Assembly (NCBI RefSeq): GCF_003194385.1
Contig: NZ_LAPT01000044.1
Span: 1 to 58,518, forward strand
Length of the DNA stretch: 58,518 nt
Direction of reading: 5' to 3'
Source of the DNA: Pokkaliibacter plantistimulans
Lineage (GTDB): Bacteria > Pseudomonadota > Gammaproteobacteria > Pseudomonadales > Balneatricaceae
Positions 1 to 8,778 of the stretch are shown here, in pieces. The translations under genes and the position numbers were made by a program. Positions within the stretch are counted from its first letter, which is position 1. Every line of letters starts with the position of its first letter. The notes below the pieces were generated by a model. The model was not told the DNA's origin and did not search any database. It saw only the letters and a program-made list of their open reading frames with translations.

Positions 1-2
1 CA

Positions 3-104
3 CATAACGAGCTGCTTTCTCGCAAAGGACGCTATGCGGGGCTGTGGCAGGCTCAGCAGGAGAACAACAGAGAAAGTGCACCGCAGGTTGAGACTATCCA
101 TTAG
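3..104 (+). CDS. ABC transporter ATP-binding/permease, C-terminal end (partial)
   Basis: The window opens inside a reading frame that runs 33 codons to a TAG stop. Its start reads HNELLSRKGRYAGLWQAQQ, which fits the last residues of an exporter-type ABC ATPase: the family commonly ends the nucleotide-binding domain with G-x-H-x-E-L-L followed by G-x-Y-x-x-L-W. The Walker motifs and membrane domain lie outside the window, so substrate and subfamily cannot be told. A palindromic repeat begins on the base after the stop codon and may serve as the end of the transcript. Confidence 0.6.
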   Translation, partial: HNELLSRKGRYAGLWQAQQENNRESAPQVETIH

Positions 105-246
105 CAGGCTGTTGAAAAACGTTATCGAGGCAGCCGAGACAAGGAAAAAACAGGCGAAAAAGCGGAGTTTAGTGAACTAAATGAGCATTTTGAGCCTGTT
201 TTTGACGCGGTATTCGGCAACGCAGATAGATTTTCAACGACCTGTT
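105..246. repeat. palindromic MITE-like intergenic repeat, left copy
   Basis: This roughly 140 bp element begins CAGGCTGTTGAAAA and ends TTTTCAACGACCTGTTA, so its ends are imperfect inverted repeats. The whole element folds back on itself: the first half, read against the reverse complement of the second, shares CAGG..GTTGAAAA, AAACAGGC and a centre of TTTAGTgaACTAAA. It encodes nothing. A second copy with nearly identical ends lies at 58285-58503. Both copies sit directly behind a stop codon and in the same orientation as the gene before them. It is either a non-autonomous mobile element or an extragenic palindrome. It may act as a terminator. Confidence 0.75.
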
Positions 247-304
247 AAGATAATTCCAGATGAAGCACTGCTGCTGGTAGCGCCCCAGCAGCGGGCATCG
301 ATCA

Positions 305-601
305 TCAGCTAAATACGCGCTCGCCCTGCTCGTCGATGGTCCGTTTTGCTTTGCTTATGCTCAATTCGATGCAGTCATCGCGACTGCTCATCTGATCTGA
401 GCGCAACAGCTGATATTGTCTGGACTCACCATCGACTTCCTTACAAATCAGCGCGCCCACACCATATTGGCCACCGATCTTGCGGGGCTGAGGGATAATT
501 TGAAACCCTTTGTATTCCACTGCATCAGCTGTGCTTTCCTGCTCAGCTTCCGCACTGCCACCGCCTTGAAATAATTTACCAATTAGCGAAAACAATCCCA
601 T
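305..601 (-). CDS. HlyU-family protein (PF10115 type)
   Basis: A 98-residue protein with a short glycine-rich N-terminus followed by a compact domain containing EYKGFQIIPQP, GGQYGVGALICKEVDG and a C-terminal KAKRTIDEQGERVF. This pattern is typical of the small proteins grouped as HlyU, named after a Vibrio haemolysin activator. The family differs from the ArsR-type HlyU, and most members have no tested function, so a regulatory role here is only a family label. The ATG is preceded by GGAG at good spacing. The gene stands alone, divergent from the PA2779-like gene, with 365 bp of shared upstream DNA. Confidence 0.75.
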   Translation of the reverse strand: MGLFSLIGKLFQGGGSAEAEQESTADAVEYKGFQIIPQPRKIGGQYGVGALICKEVDGESRQYQLLRSDQMSSRDDCIELSISKAKRTIDEQGERVFS

Positions 602-966
602 TACAGCTCTCCACCTAGCGACAAAAACACATCAGCGTGCACTCTAGCACAATTACTGTCTGATCAAGCAAAACGCACATTTTCAGCAATGACTTATGTA
701 AATCAGCCACTTGATCGCCAAGAATATGCCTGCCTGGATGATTTATCCCGGCACAAGCTCCCGCCGCGACCAATCGCTAATGATCTTCGCTCGCATAGAT
801 GACTTTTCACTTCGAACAACGTGCATGATTGCCCTCGCATCCCGTGAAAAAACAGTTCTTCGAGTTAAGCCGGTGGTTTACCTATGTTGCCCTCATCGAG
901 AGGTACGGCATAATACGCGCTGCGGTCGGTAAAAGTGTGATAATCCAAGCAGTAGAGGGAGACAAC
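602..966. other. intergenic region between divergent genes
   Basis: About 365 bp lie between the HlyU-family gene (minus) and the PA2779-like gene (plus). Short open frames here show no recognisable protein character. The right part carries a plausible promoter (separate entry). Nothing else was identified. Confidence 0.5.
887..914 (+). promoter_or_regulatory. putative sigma-70 promoter for the PA2779-like gene
   Basis: TTGCCC and CATAAT are separated by 16 bases. Both resemble -35 and -10 hexamers and lie about 50-80 bases upstream of the ATG at 967. This was judged by eye and has no support beyond hexamer match and position. Confidence 0.35.
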
Positions 967-1356
967 ATGAACACTGGAATGAAAAAGCAGATTACCGCAT
1001 TGGTTCTCGCCAGTTTTGTCAGTGGTGGCTTTATTGCGCCAACATTAGCGCATGCCGGGATGGTAAGCCCCGGTCAGATGTATTCTGAACAGCAAGCGAA
1101 TCCTAAAGCTCGCCTGGAGTCACTGCTCGCGCGTCAGGATGTGCGTCAGCAACTGATCAAACAAGGGGCCAATCCAGCCGATGTCGAACAGCGTGTCGCT
1201 AGCCTGAGCGATGAGGAGGCAAGGCTGGTGGCGGATAGAATGGACCAACAGCCTGCTGGGCAAGGGATCGTAGCCGCTGCAGTATTTATTTTCCTGGTAC
1301 TGCTTGCCACCGATATTCTCGGTCTGACCGACGTATTCACCTTCGTGAAAAAATAG
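967..1356 (+). CDS. PA2779-family small membrane protein
   Basis: A 129-residue protein with an N-terminal signal-like segment (about residues 8-30, ending in AHA), a charged helical middle rich in Q, R and E, and one hydrophobic C-terminal segment (about 101-123, with LVLLATDILGL) before a short KK end. This arrangement matches the PA2779-like family, whose genes sit next to PA2778-like peptidase genes, as here. I chose the ATG at 967 because GAGGGA precedes it at normal spacing and the signal segment begins there; the open frame extends further upstream without a good start. It is likely co-transcribed with the next gene, 17 bases downstream. Function is unknown; it may tether to or be a substrate of the neighbouring peptidase. 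Confidence 0.7.
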   Translation: MNTGMKKQITALVLASFVSGGFIAPTLAHAGMVSPGQMYSEQQANPKARLESLLARQDVRQQLIKQGANPADVEQRVASLSDEEARLVADRMDQQPAGQGIVAAAVFIFLVLLATDILGLTDVFTFVKK

Positions 1357-1373
1357 ATTGGATTTTGACAGTA

Positions 1374-2339
1374 ATGTCATCCCAACTAGACAGTTCCAAG
1401 CGCCAATACAATATCACCGTTCCGGTGCGATTGATGTTGGTGTGCTTGTGCGCAGCGCTGCTCTCAGCCTGCGCTATCACACCCCCACAGACATCCAGTT
1501 TTCTTGCGCAACCCGCATCCCAAAAGAGCATCCTGTTGAAAGATGTTCCTTTCTACGCACAGAAAGAATATCAATGTGGCCCTGCTGCCCTAGCCATGGC
1601 ACTGAATGCAGCCGGGGCTTCGACCAGCCCTGACCAACTGGTGAGCGAGGTATATCTGCCTGACCGGAAAGGTAGTATTCAGGTGGAAATGCTCGGAGCT
1701 AGCCGACGGCAGGGCTTTATACCCTTCAAGGTAGAAGGGACAATTGCAGGGCTGATTAAAGAGCTGCAAGCACATCACTCAGTACTGGTATTTCAGAACC
1801 TGGCACTGCCCTGGTATCCGCAATGGCATTATGCTGTTGTCGTCGGTTATGACGCCGCTTCCAAGGAGCTGATTCTGCACTCTGCAGAAGATGAGTGGCA
1901 TCGAACCAACATTGGTACTTTTGAGAGAACCTGGGCTCGCACTGGCTACTGGGGATTCGTTCCACTCAAACCAGGATTACTACCTGCCAATCAAAACCCG
2001 GATCAGCTAGCAGACTCCATTGCGCAAAGCGAACAGAGTTTCTCCCCACCACAGTTGCAAAAGGCTTATGCAAGCGTGTTAAAGCAATGGCCTGACAATC
2101 TGCAATCCTCTATAGGATTGAGCGTTGCACTCTATTTGCAGAAAAAATATGTCGCGTCAGAGCGTGTACTGCGTAATGCGCTCAAGCATCACCCTGCCTC
2201 TGGAGTGCTCTACAACAATCTTGCCGTTGTACTCAAAGCCCTGAATCGCAAAAAAGAAGCAAAGCAAGCAGCCAAGAAAGCGATTCGTCTTGAGCCGAAT
2301 AATCAAAACTTCGCCGCAACCTTATCCGAGGTGTCATAG
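1374..2339 (+). CDS. PA2778-family lipoprotein cysteine peptidase (C39-like) with TPR repeats
   Basis: From the ATG at 1374 the protein has 321 residues. A hydrophobic stretch ends in the lipobox LLSAC (lipidated Cys33). A C39-like papain-fold domain follows, with QKEYQCGPAA (nucleophile Cys68, Gln upstream) and WHYAVVVGYD (His152). The C-terminal third (about 207-300) has TPR-like helices. This matches PA2778-type putative double-glycine-peptidase-like proteins. It should be a lipoprotein in the cell envelope that cleaves or binds a peptide; the substrate is unknown. TTG at 1365 or ATG at 1434 are alternative starts; 1374 leaves a basic n-region, as expected for a lipoprotein signal. It forms a pair with the preceding small membrane protein gene. 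Confidence 0.7.
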   Translation: MSSQLDSSKRQYNITVPVRLMLVCLCAALLSACAITPPQTSSFLAQPASQKSILLKDVPFYAQKEYQCGPAALAMALNAAGASTSPDQLVSEVYLPDRKGSIQVEMLGASRRQGFIPFKVEGTIAGLIKELQAHHSVLVFQNLALPWYPQWHYAVVVGYDAASKELILHSAEDEWHRTNIGTFERTWARTGYWGFVPLKPGLLPANQNPDQLADSIAQSEQSFSPPQLQKAYASVLKQWPDNLQSSIGLSVALYLQKKYVASERVLRNALKHHPASGVLYNNLAVVLKALNRKKEAKQAAKKAIRLEPNNQNFAATLSEVS

Positions 2340-2428
2340 GCATACATCCTGCGACACTCCCCCAGGTCTGCTACACTGGCACGGCCTTCGATAGCACCAA
2401 AAAATGGCCAGTCCCGGAATTAGTTACA

Positions 2429-3265
2429 ATGCTTGATGCCTCACCTTTGATCTGCCCAATTGATGGCCAGTCACTGCATCTCGATGGGCAGCGCTTATGC
2501 TGCCCCTCCAACCACAGTTTTGATATTGCCCGGCAGGGCTATGCGAACTTGCTTCCCGTGCACAAGAAACACTCCAGAGATCCTGGTGACAGCAAGAATA
2601 TGGTGGAAGCCAGGCAGCGCTTTCTTGATAGCGGCATCTACAACGGAATTAGTGACCAGCTAAACACCCTGGTGCAATCTGTCTGTGGCGCCTACAACAA
2701 CCTGACAGTTCTGGATGCGGGTTGTGGGGAAGGGTTCTATCTCGATCGCCTTGCAAAGACAGTCAGTAATGGACAGACATCTCTTAAGGCGTATGGCTTG
2801 GATATTTCCAAATGGGCAGTACAAGCGGCCTGTCGAAGAAACAAACAAATTAGCTGGCTGGTGGCCAGTAATGCTGCGATCCCCTTCCAACCTCATACAT
2901 TCGATTTAATTGTCTGCGCTTTTGGCTATCACAAGCTGGAATGGTTTAATCACTTGCTAAAACCAAATGGCCATATTTTGCTGGTTGATGCAGGTCCAGA
3001 GCATCTATTGGAACTAAGGGAAGTAATTTACCCCGAGGTAAGGAAAAGTGAGCTTAGCCCCTTTGACCATTCTGGTTTTACTCTGCTTGAACACAGATTA
3101 CAGATAAAGGATCTGACACTGAACAAGCAGCAGCTTAGCGACTTGCTCCTGATGACACCCCACCTCTATCGTGCGAGCCATGAAGGTAAAGAAAAGGCTG
3201 CAAATCTTGAAAGTTTGAATGTTCAGATTGACGTTCAGTTCAGATTGCTGAGCAAAATGCACTAA
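2429..3265 (+). CDS. rlmA: 23S rRNA (guanine-N1)-methyltransferase RlmA
   Basis: The 278-residue protein has an N-terminal zinc-finger-like segment, then the family block ARQGYANLLPVHKKHSRDPG and DSKNMVEARQRFLDSG, and a Rossmann methyltransferase core with LDAGCGEGFYLD (SAM binding, about residues 95-106). RlmA methylates N1 of G745 in 23S rRNA helix 35. In the E. coli protein the zinc ligands are C-x2-C...C-x3-H. Here the first pair reads CPID, so the second cysteine is aspartate (residue 12), while Cys25 and His29 remain. The ATG at 2429 is the first usable start, since an upstream ATG at 2404 runs quickly into a stop. The gene faces pyrF, with a hairpin between them. Confidence 0.88.
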   Translation: MLDASPLICPIDGQSLHLDGQRLCCPSNHSFDIARQGYANLLPVHKKHSRDPGDSKNMVEARQRFLDSGIYNGISDQLNTLVQSVCGAYNNLTVLDAGCGEGFYLDRLAKTVSNGQTSLKAYGLDISKWAVQAACRRNKQISWLVASNAAIPFQPHTFDLIVCAFGYHKLEWFNHLLKPNGHILLVDAGPEHLLELREVIYPEVRKSELSPFDHSGFTLLEHRLQIKDLTLNKQQLSDLLLMTPHLYRASHEGKEKAANLESLNVQIDVQFRLLSKMH

Positions 3266-3290
3266 GCACGCAAGAGCTATTAGGCGCTTC

Positions 3291-3324
3291 CCTGAGAGCC
3301 GGACTCATTCATCCCGCTCTCAGG
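3291..3324. terminator. hairpin between convergent rlmA and pyrF
   Basis: CCTGAGAGC and GCTCTCAGG form a 9 bp perfect stem with a 16-base loop in the 88 bp between the two stop codons. There is no clear T run on either side, so it is a candidate bidirectional or factor-assisted terminator. Confidence 0.4.
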
Positions 3325-3353
3325 AGGTACGACACTATAAAGCGAGGCTGGCA

Positions 3354-4064
3354 TCAACCAAGACTAAGATTAATGTCTTTCAGGACAGAAATCGGGTCAG
3401 CTGCCCTTGTAATAGGGCGCCCTATCACAAGATAGTCACTACCGGCTGATATAGCCTCAGCTGGCGTCATGATTCGACGCTGATCTCCTTGATCACTACC
3501 AGCTGGACGGATACCAGGAGTCACAAGTTTAAACTCGCGATTGATCTGAGCTCTGAGCACAGACACTTCCTGAGCAGAACACACAACCCCGTCCATGCCA
3601 CTAGCAGCTGCCAGCGATGCCAATCGTAATACCTGTTGCTGCGGATCAAGATCAATACCGATCTCTCTCAAGTCTGCAGACTCCATACTGGTCAGTACAG
3701 TCACCGCGATCAATAACGGTTTTGGACCTGCTACCGTTTCCAGCACCTCGCGGGTTGCTTCCATCATCCTACGCCCACCACTGGCATGAACGTTGACCAT
3801 CCAAACCCCTTGTTGTGCAGCAGCTTTGACAGCCATCGCAGTGGTATTCGGAATATCGTGGAACTTGAGGTCCAGGAATACCTCAAACCCCAGCTCATGC
3901 AACTTTTCCAGAATCGCAGGCCCAGCAAGAGTAAATAGCTCCTTGCCTATCTTTACCCTACATTGTTGAGGATCCAAACGTTTGGCCATATCCAGTGCCA
4001 AAGATTGATCGGCATAGTCAAGTGCAACAATGATAGGTTTTGAATTCATATAGCTAATACTCAT
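3354..4064 (-). CDS. pyrF: orotidine 5'-phosphate decarboxylase
   Basis: The 236-residue TIM-barrel enzyme converts OMP to UMP, the last step of de novo pyrimidine synthesis. The active-site signature [10 protein letters not shown] (Asp65, Lys67, Asp70) is intact. The phosphate-binding loop TPGIRP and the C-terminal VIGRPITRA are also present. Length is normal for the bacterial family. The start at 4064 gives five residues before [11 protein letters not shown]; the ATG at 4049 is also possible. The gene follows lapB by 48 bases on the same strand, the usual lapA-lapB-pyrF order, and probably ends the ihfB-lapA-lapB-pyrF transcript. Confidence 0.95.
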   Translation of the reverse strand: MSISYMNSKPIIVALDYADQSLALDMAKRLDPQQCRVKIGKELFTLAGPAILEKLHELGFEVFLDLKFHDIPNTTAMAVKAAAQQGVWMVNVHASGGRRMMEATREVLETVAGPKPLLIAVTVLTSMESADLREIGIDLDPQQQVLRLASLAAASGMDGVVCSAQEVSVLRAQINREFKLVTPGIRPAGSDQGDQRRIMTPAEAISAGSDYLVIGRPITRAADPISVLKDINLSLG

Positions 4065-4112
4065 CTACTAACACAACTCTTCAAGGGCAGGCACAGTGCG
4101 CTTCACACTGAT

Positions 4113-5297
4113 CTAGTCACCTTCAATTCCTCGAATGGGTTTAATCGCTCCCCACTCCTTACAACGAGGGCATTGCCAATACATCTGACGGCCATGAAAC
4201 CCACAATGACCACACTGGTAGCATGCCTTGGTATCCAATACCATCTGCAAAGCATTAGCAACCAACCTTGTACTTTGGGGCTGTAACGCACTGTTCTGCT
4301 CGAGCTCAAGCTCCGTCAGGTAACGTATCCCTCTTAGGGTCATTCTTTTATTCAGTTGCTCGATCATAAATGCATGTGCTTGCTCGTACCCTTCCTCTGC
4401 TTTTATATATCGTGCAATAGCAATTAATAGAGTTGCCGAAGGATTTGTCGAATGCCAATGTACTAACACTTTTACCAGCGCTTTCGGTCGCTCAAGCGCC
4501 CGGTATACTTCAACGATAGAAGCCAAGCCTTCACTGAGCATATCTGGATTACTCTTCTGAAAGCGCTTCAGATACCTCAACGCAGGGCGCCATTGACTGT
4601 CCTCAATAGCAAGCGTTGTCAGTTTCAACAGGGCGCGCCCACAGCCTGCATCAAAACTCAGTGACTGTTTCAGATAGTCATAAGCCATTTGACGCTGACC
4701 ACCGCTAAGCGCTTGCTCTGCCAGTTCACAGGCATAGTGTGATAAATGACTACGCAATCTGGGATTCTCTGGCTGCAAGTAGAGTCGCTGCTGTCCAACA
4801 TACAGCGCATTTTGCCAGTCACGCTCCTGCTGATAGACCTCCATCAGCAATACCAAGGCATCTATCCGCTGCTGAGCACTGCTCTTGGATAGGATGTCCC
4901 TTAACAAGGTCTCCGCACGATCTAACAGCCCACTGGAGAGATAGTCTTTAGCTAACCCTGTCTGTACCAGATGCACTTGGGCAGCGCTAAGATCATTTCT
5001 ATTCAGAAGGCCTTGATGGACTTTGACCGCCCGACCCACATCTCCCTTGCGGCGGAAAAGTTCAGCAAGAGCCAAATGCGTGTCTACTGCATCACTATCG
5101 ATCTCTAACGCCCGTAGAAAAGTTTCAACAGCCTCGTCAGAATGCTCACTTAATAGATGATTGAGACCGAGGAAGTATTCTCGACGTAATTTTGCAGCGA
5201 GATGAGACAGACGTCTCTCTCGCCTTGCCTGAAACCCCAGTAGCCAGCCAATGCCTACTGCAACTACTAATAGCAATAGCAAGAACAAGTCAGACAT
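4113..5297 (-). CDS. lapB: lipopolysaccharide assembly protein LapB
   Basis: A 394-residue protein with an N-terminal membrane anchor (about residues 3-20), a long array of TPR helices, and a C-terminal rubredoxin-type metal site with C362-x2-C365 and C376-x2-C379. This is the full LapB/YciM architecture. In E. coli LapB works with the FtsH protease to regulate LpxC turnover and so balances LPS and phospholipid synthesis. It lies 10 bases after lapA and before pyrF, the conserved arrangement. Nothing essential appears to be missing. Confidence 0.94.
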   Translation of the reverse strand: MSDLFLLLLLVVAVGIGWLLGFQARRERRLSHLAAKLRREYFLGLNHLLSEHSDEAVETFLRALEIDSDAVDTHLALAELFRRKGDVGRAVKVHQGLLNRNDLSAAQVHLVQTGLAKDYLSSGLLDRAETLLRDILSKSSAQQRIDALVLLMEVYQQERDWQNALYVGQQRLYLQPENPRLRSHLSHYACELAEQALSGGQRQMAYDYLKQSLSFDAGCGRALLKLTTLAIEDSQWRPALRYLKRFQKSNPDMLSEGLASIVEVYRALERPKALVKVLVHWHSTNPSATLLIAIARYIKAEEGYEQAHAFMIEQLNKRMTLRGIRYLTELELEQNSALQPQSTRLVANALQMVLDTKACYQCGHCGFHGRQMYWQCPRCKEWGAIKPIRGIEGD

Positions 5298-5307
5298 TTA
5301 ATAGGCA

Positions 5308-5607
5308 TTAGACACTGGTGCTTGCCTGGCGCAATTTCGTTAACTCTGAATCTAATTGGTTGAGCTTGCGCTTAAGTTGCAATGCACGTGCCTTCATCTG
5401 CAACAGCATGACCACACTTAACGCTACGCCAATTACACCACCGAAGAAGAAGCTGAGAATAAGCCAGAAAGACACACTAAATTCAGGAAGGGAGAAAAAT
5501 ACAAAGTTTAAAGCCACTGGCTGCGTATTATGGATAGCAAACATAATGCCGATAAGCAGCAAAACAAGAGTCAGAACTCCGAGCAACAACCCTTTTAGCA
5601 ATCTCAC
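5308..5607 (-). CDS. lapA: lipopolysaccharide assembly protein LapA domain protein
   Basis: This 99-residue protein has two membrane segments (about residues 5-25 and 43-68) joined by a short loop with the family's HNTQPVALNFVF element, then a basic helical tail (KARALQLKRKLNQLDSEL) likely to be a coiled coil. That is the LapA/YciS form. LapA is encoded with LapB in many gammaproteobacteria, and the two are thought to act together in LPS assembly at the inner membrane. The stop lies 10 bases before the lapB start, so the two are almost certainly co-transcribed. Confidence 0.9.
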   Translation of the reverse strand: MRLLKGLLLGVLTLVLLLIGIMFAIHNTQPVALNFVFFSLPEFSVSFWLILSFFFGGVIGVALSVVMLLQMKARALQLKRKLNQLDSELTKLRQASTSV

Positions 5608-5762
5608 AACGTCCCCCTGTCAATAATTCAATGCGGTTGGACATTGTAGAGTCTTTAAACCACAGGGCCAATAGACATTATGCTCAAGTGGCGCTCATCC
5701 CTTCTAGAGAAGCTGGAGAGCACTAACTTAGATCAATCACAGAAATCCGGATTGGATATTAG

Positions 5763-6044
5763 TCAATCAACGTTGACCTGATCTCTCAGCTCTTTGCCAG
5801 GCTTGAAATGGGGAACAAACTTGGGCCCTAAAGGTACAGACTCGCCGGTTTTGGGATTACGCCCGACACGTGGAGCACGGAAGTGAAGAGAAAAACTACC
5901 AAAACCACGGATTTCAATTCGATCACCACGAGCCAGCGCTTCTGACATATGGTCAAGAATGGTTTTTACAGCTGCTTCGACATCTTTAATGGGCATATCC
6001 GGATGCCTGGCTACCAGACGCTCAATCAATTCAGACTTAGTCAT
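5763..6044 (-). CDS. ihfB: integration host factor subunit beta
   Basis: A 93-residue DNA-bending protein of the HU/IHF family. [15 protein letters not shown] at the start and the DNA-binding arm [24 protein letters not shown] (split here as [10 protein letters not shown] then [10 protein letters not shown]) identify the beta subunit, including the Pro at the arm tip that intercalates into DNA. IHF shapes promoters, replication origins and recombination sites as an alpha/beta dimer. I start at 6044 because AAAGGAG stands just upstream; the longer open frame to 6233 would add 63 unfamily-like residues. The rpsA terminator and a likely separate promoter lie upstream, so ihfB can be expressed independently of rpsA. 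Confidence 0.95.
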   Translation of the reverse strand: MTKSELIERLVARHPDMPIKDVEAAVKTILDHMSEALARGDRIEIRGFGSFSLHFRAPRVGRNPKTGESVPLGPKFVPHFKPGKELRDQVNVD

Positions 6045-6150
6045 GACACTCTCCTTTTGCAAAGCGTGCAACCGCTTAGCTGTTTCAGACCTTATCCCAT
6101 TTCGGGATGGGAAGCTGCTGAGGTCTGCCATTACTGAAGGTCCGCTATCT

Positions 6151-6179
6151 AGCATGGCGCCAGCATCAGCATTGATCAA
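6151..6179 (-). promoter_or_regulatory. putative ihfB promoter
   Basis: Read on the minus strand, TTGATC and CATGCT are separated by 17 bases, about 110 bases before the ihfB ATG. The leader between them and the gene contains a small hairpin (TCCCAT/ATGGGA, near 6094-6111). The hexamer match is moderate. Confidence 0.35.
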
Positions 6180-6207
6180 AAAACAAACTACACTGTTTTT
6201 ATATAAA

Positions 6208-6245
6208 AAAAAAGAGTGAGCAAAATCAATCACTCACTCTTTTTT
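6208..6245 (-). terminator. Rho-independent terminator of rpsA
   Basis: On the minus strand AGAGTGAG pairs with CTCACTCT across a loop of about ten bases, followed by an unbroken run of nine T. It lies some 20 bases after the rpsA stop codon. T residues also flank the other side (A run before the stem on this strand), giving a near-symmetrical element. Confidence 0.85.
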
Positions 6246-6267
6246 ATCAACAAGTTAGATGCAGGAT

Positions 6268-7947
6268 CTATTGCTTGCCTTTGAGCTGCTCTTTGATCAG
6301 ATCGCCGATAGTGGTTGGACCTGATGCTTCAGATTGCGCCTGACGCATCTGCTGCATCGCAGCCTTTTCCTCAGCAACATCTTTCGCTTTTACGGACAGC
6401 ATAATGACGCGATTTTTGCGATCAATATTCTGAATGCGAGCCTCAACCACATCTCCAACATTCAGAACCTGGCGGGGATCGTCAACACTGTCACGGCTTA
6501 ATTCACTGGCTTTGATTTGCCCCTCGACGCCCTCGATCAACTCCACTGTCGCCCCCTTGGCATCCAGTGCAGTTACTTTGGCGCTAACGACGGCACCTTT
6601 ATCATTGCTAGCCACGAAGCTCTGGAAAGGATCTTCATCCAGTTGCTTAATGCCCAGAGAGATACGCTCACGCTCAGGATCAACCGCCAGTACGACAGTT
6701 TCGATCTCATCACCTTTCTTGAACTGTTTAACGGCCTCTTCACTAGGCTCATTCCACGAAATATCAGAGAGATGAACCAAACCGTCGATGCCACCATCCA
6801 GACCAACGAAGATACCAAAGTCAGTGATTGACTTGATCTTGCCGCTGATGCGATCGCCCTTGTTGAATTTAGAGGAGAATGCCTCCCATGGATTCGCAAC
6901 ACATTGCTTCATACCCAAGGAAATACGACGACGCTCTTCATCAATATCCAGGATCATTACATCGACTTCATCACCCACCTGAACAACCTTGGACGGATGA
7001 ATGTTCTTGTTGGTCCAGTCCATTTCAGACACGTGAACCAAGCCTTCAATACCATCTTCAATCTCTGCAAAGCAGCCATAATCTGTCAGATTGGTGACAC
7101 GCGCCTTGGTGATACTGTTTTCAGGGAAACGTATTTTGATGTTAACCCAAGGATCTTCACCCAGTTGCTTGATGCCCAGAGAAACACGCTGACGATCACG
7201 ATCAAACTTCAATACAACGACTCTGATTTCGTCACCGACATTCAGCATTTCACTAGGATGACGAATGCGTTTCCACGCCATGTCGGTAATGTGCAACAAG
7301 CCATCTACACCACCCAGGTCAACGAATGCGCCGTAGTCAGTAAGGTTTTTAACAATACCCTTCAGCTCCTGCCCTTCCTGAAGATTTGCAAGAAGAGTTT
7401 CACGCTCTGCACTATTCTCAGCCTCAAGGACTGCACGGCGACTAACAACAACGTTGTTTCGCTTCTGGTCCAGTTTGATCAGCTTGAACTCAAGCTCTTT
7501 ACCTTCAAGATGAGTCGTATCCCGCAACGGACGAACATCAATCAGTGAGCCCGGAAGAAACGCACGAACAGTGTCGATTTCAACGGTAAAACCGCCTTTC
7601 ACACGGCCAGAAATAACGCCTTTAATAACAGCGTTATCTGCAAAAGCTTTCTCTAGCTCAACCCAGGCCTCAGCACGCTTCGCTTTTTCGCGCGACAGAC
7701 GAGTAGCACCATAACCATCTTCAAGAGCTTCGACAGCGACTTTAACCACCGCGCCGACCTGCAGGGAGTGTTCGCCGTTCTCATTCAGAAACTGATTGAG
7801 CGGGATAACCCCTTCCGATTTCAGCCCTGCGTTAACAGTCACCCATTCTTTATCAATGGCAACAACTGTTCCCTCTATAATGGCACCAACCTGAAGGTCC
7901 ATTTCCTTCAGGCTTTCTTCAAACAGCTCAGCAAAACTCTCGCTCAT
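6268..7947 (-). CDS. rpsA: 30S ribosomal protein S1
   Basis: From the ATG at 7947 the protein has 559 residues and begins [17 protein letters not shown], the usual S1 start. Six S1 (OB-fold) RNA-binding domains follow in order, visible as repeated blocks such as [38 protein letters not shown] and [18 protein letters not shown]1 brings mRNA to the 30S subunit. AGGAAAG precedes this start; the frame extends 28 codons upstream without family resemblance. Length is typical. It lies downstream of cmk, as in most gammaproteobacteria, and has its own strong terminator. Confidence 0.97.
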   Translation of the reverse strand: MSESFAELFEESLKEMDLQVGAIIEGTVVAIDKEWVTVNAGLKSEGVIPLNQFLNENGEHSLQVGAVVKVAVEALEDGYGATRLSREKAKRAEAWVELEKAFADNAVIKGVISGRVKGGFTVEIDTVRAFLPGSLIDVRPLRDTTHLEGKELEFKLIKLDQKRNNVVVSRRAVLEAENSAERETLLANLQEGQELKGIVKNLTDYGAFVDLGGVDGLLHITDMAWKRIRHPSEMLNVGDEIRVVVLKFDRDRQRVSLGIKQLGEDPWVNIKIRFPENSITKARVTNLTDYGCFAEIEDGIEGLVHVSEMDWTNKNIHPSKVVQVGDEVDVMILDIDEERRRISLGMKQCVANPWEAFSSKFNKGDRISGKIKSITDFGIFVGLDGGIDGLVHLSDISWNEPSEEAVKQFKKGDEIETVVLAVDPERERISLGIKQLDEDPFQSFVASNDKGAVVSAKVTALDAKGATVELIEGVEGQIKASELSRDSVDDPRQVLNVGDVVEARIQNIDRKNRVIMLSVKAKDVAEEKAAMQQMRQAQSEASGPTTIGDLIKEQLKGKQ

Positions 7948-8085
7948 CTTCTTTCCTGTGACCTGGGGATATGCAGTGCATATCAGTTTGCCGTATACCA
8001 GTCCATACGGGTCAGTTGAGTCTTCCTGCACAACATGACTAACTGGGTCATGCAGCGCACCCCACCATGGGATTGAACATAAACC

Positions 8086-8775
8086 TCACACCAACTCACG
8101 CTCGCGTAAGAGTTGCTCTACCTCATACATTACGGCGTCTATATCCAGCTCACTTGAATCGATCGTTACTGCATCAGCGGCTGGCTTGAGTGGTGCCACA
8201 CTGCGATTCATATCCTGGGCATCACGCGCCTGAATATCTTGCAAAATCTTAGCAAAACTAGCATCGGCCCCACGCTTTTGCAACTGGAGGAACCGGCGGC
8301 GAGCACGCTCTTCAGCACTGGCTACCAAGTATATTTTAAGCGGTGCATCGGGAAATACGACGGTACCCATGTCACGCCCATCCGCAATCAATCCAGGCAG
8401 AGCAGCGAAGATACGCTGTCTTTCCAACAGGGCCTGGCGAACGCCAGGGTAGGTCGCGACTTTGGATGCCAGTTTGCCTACTTCTTCCTGACGAATGGTA
8501 CTGGTTACATCTTCGCCCTCAAGTACGACATGGACTCCATCAGTCTCAGCTGCAGTCTTAAACTGCACATCAAGATGAGCACTCAGTACAGTCAAGGAAT
8601 CCTCATCATCAACAGCAATCTGGTGACGCATACTGGCCAAAGCCACTAAACGATACAATGCACCGCTATCCAACAAGTGCCATCCCAGCCTTGTTGCAAG
8701 CAACTTGCAAATGGTTCCCTTCCCTGAACCGCTTGGACCATCAACGGTAACAACGGGTACGGATTTCAATGCCAT
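8086..8775 (-). CDS. cmk: cytidylate kinase
   Basis: A 229-residue nucleoside monophosphate kinase that phosphorylates CMP and dCMP with ATP. The P-loop GPSGSGKGT lies at residues 13-21. Further family blocks are [31 protein letters not shown] and [11 protein letters not shown] (lid). Length is normal for the bacterial type I enzyme. Its start lies 3 bases after the tyrA-aroA stop, so the two are co-transcribed; rpsA follows after about 140 bases. The order aroA-cmk-rpsA is conserved in gammaproteobacteria. Confidence 0.96.
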   Translation of the reverse strand: MALKSVPVVTVDGPSGSGKGTICKLLATRLGWHLLDSGALYRLVALASMRHQIAVDDEDSLTVLSAHLDVQFKTAAETDGVHVVLEGEDVTSTIRQEEVGKLASKVATYPGVRQALLERQRIFAALPGLIADGRDMGTVVFPDAPLKIYLVASAEERARRRFLQLQKRGADASFAKILQDIQARDAQDMNRSVAPLKPAADAVTIDSSELDIDAVMYEVEQLLRERELV

Positions 8776-8778
8776 GAC

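Noticed and set aside
711-932. 73-codon plus-strand frame upstream of the PA2779-like gene
   Set aside because: No motif or signal, and it overlaps the likely promoter.
6904-7548. 214-codon open frame on the plus strand opposite rpsA
   Set aside because: It mirrors the repeated S1 domains of rpsA and has no family character of its own.
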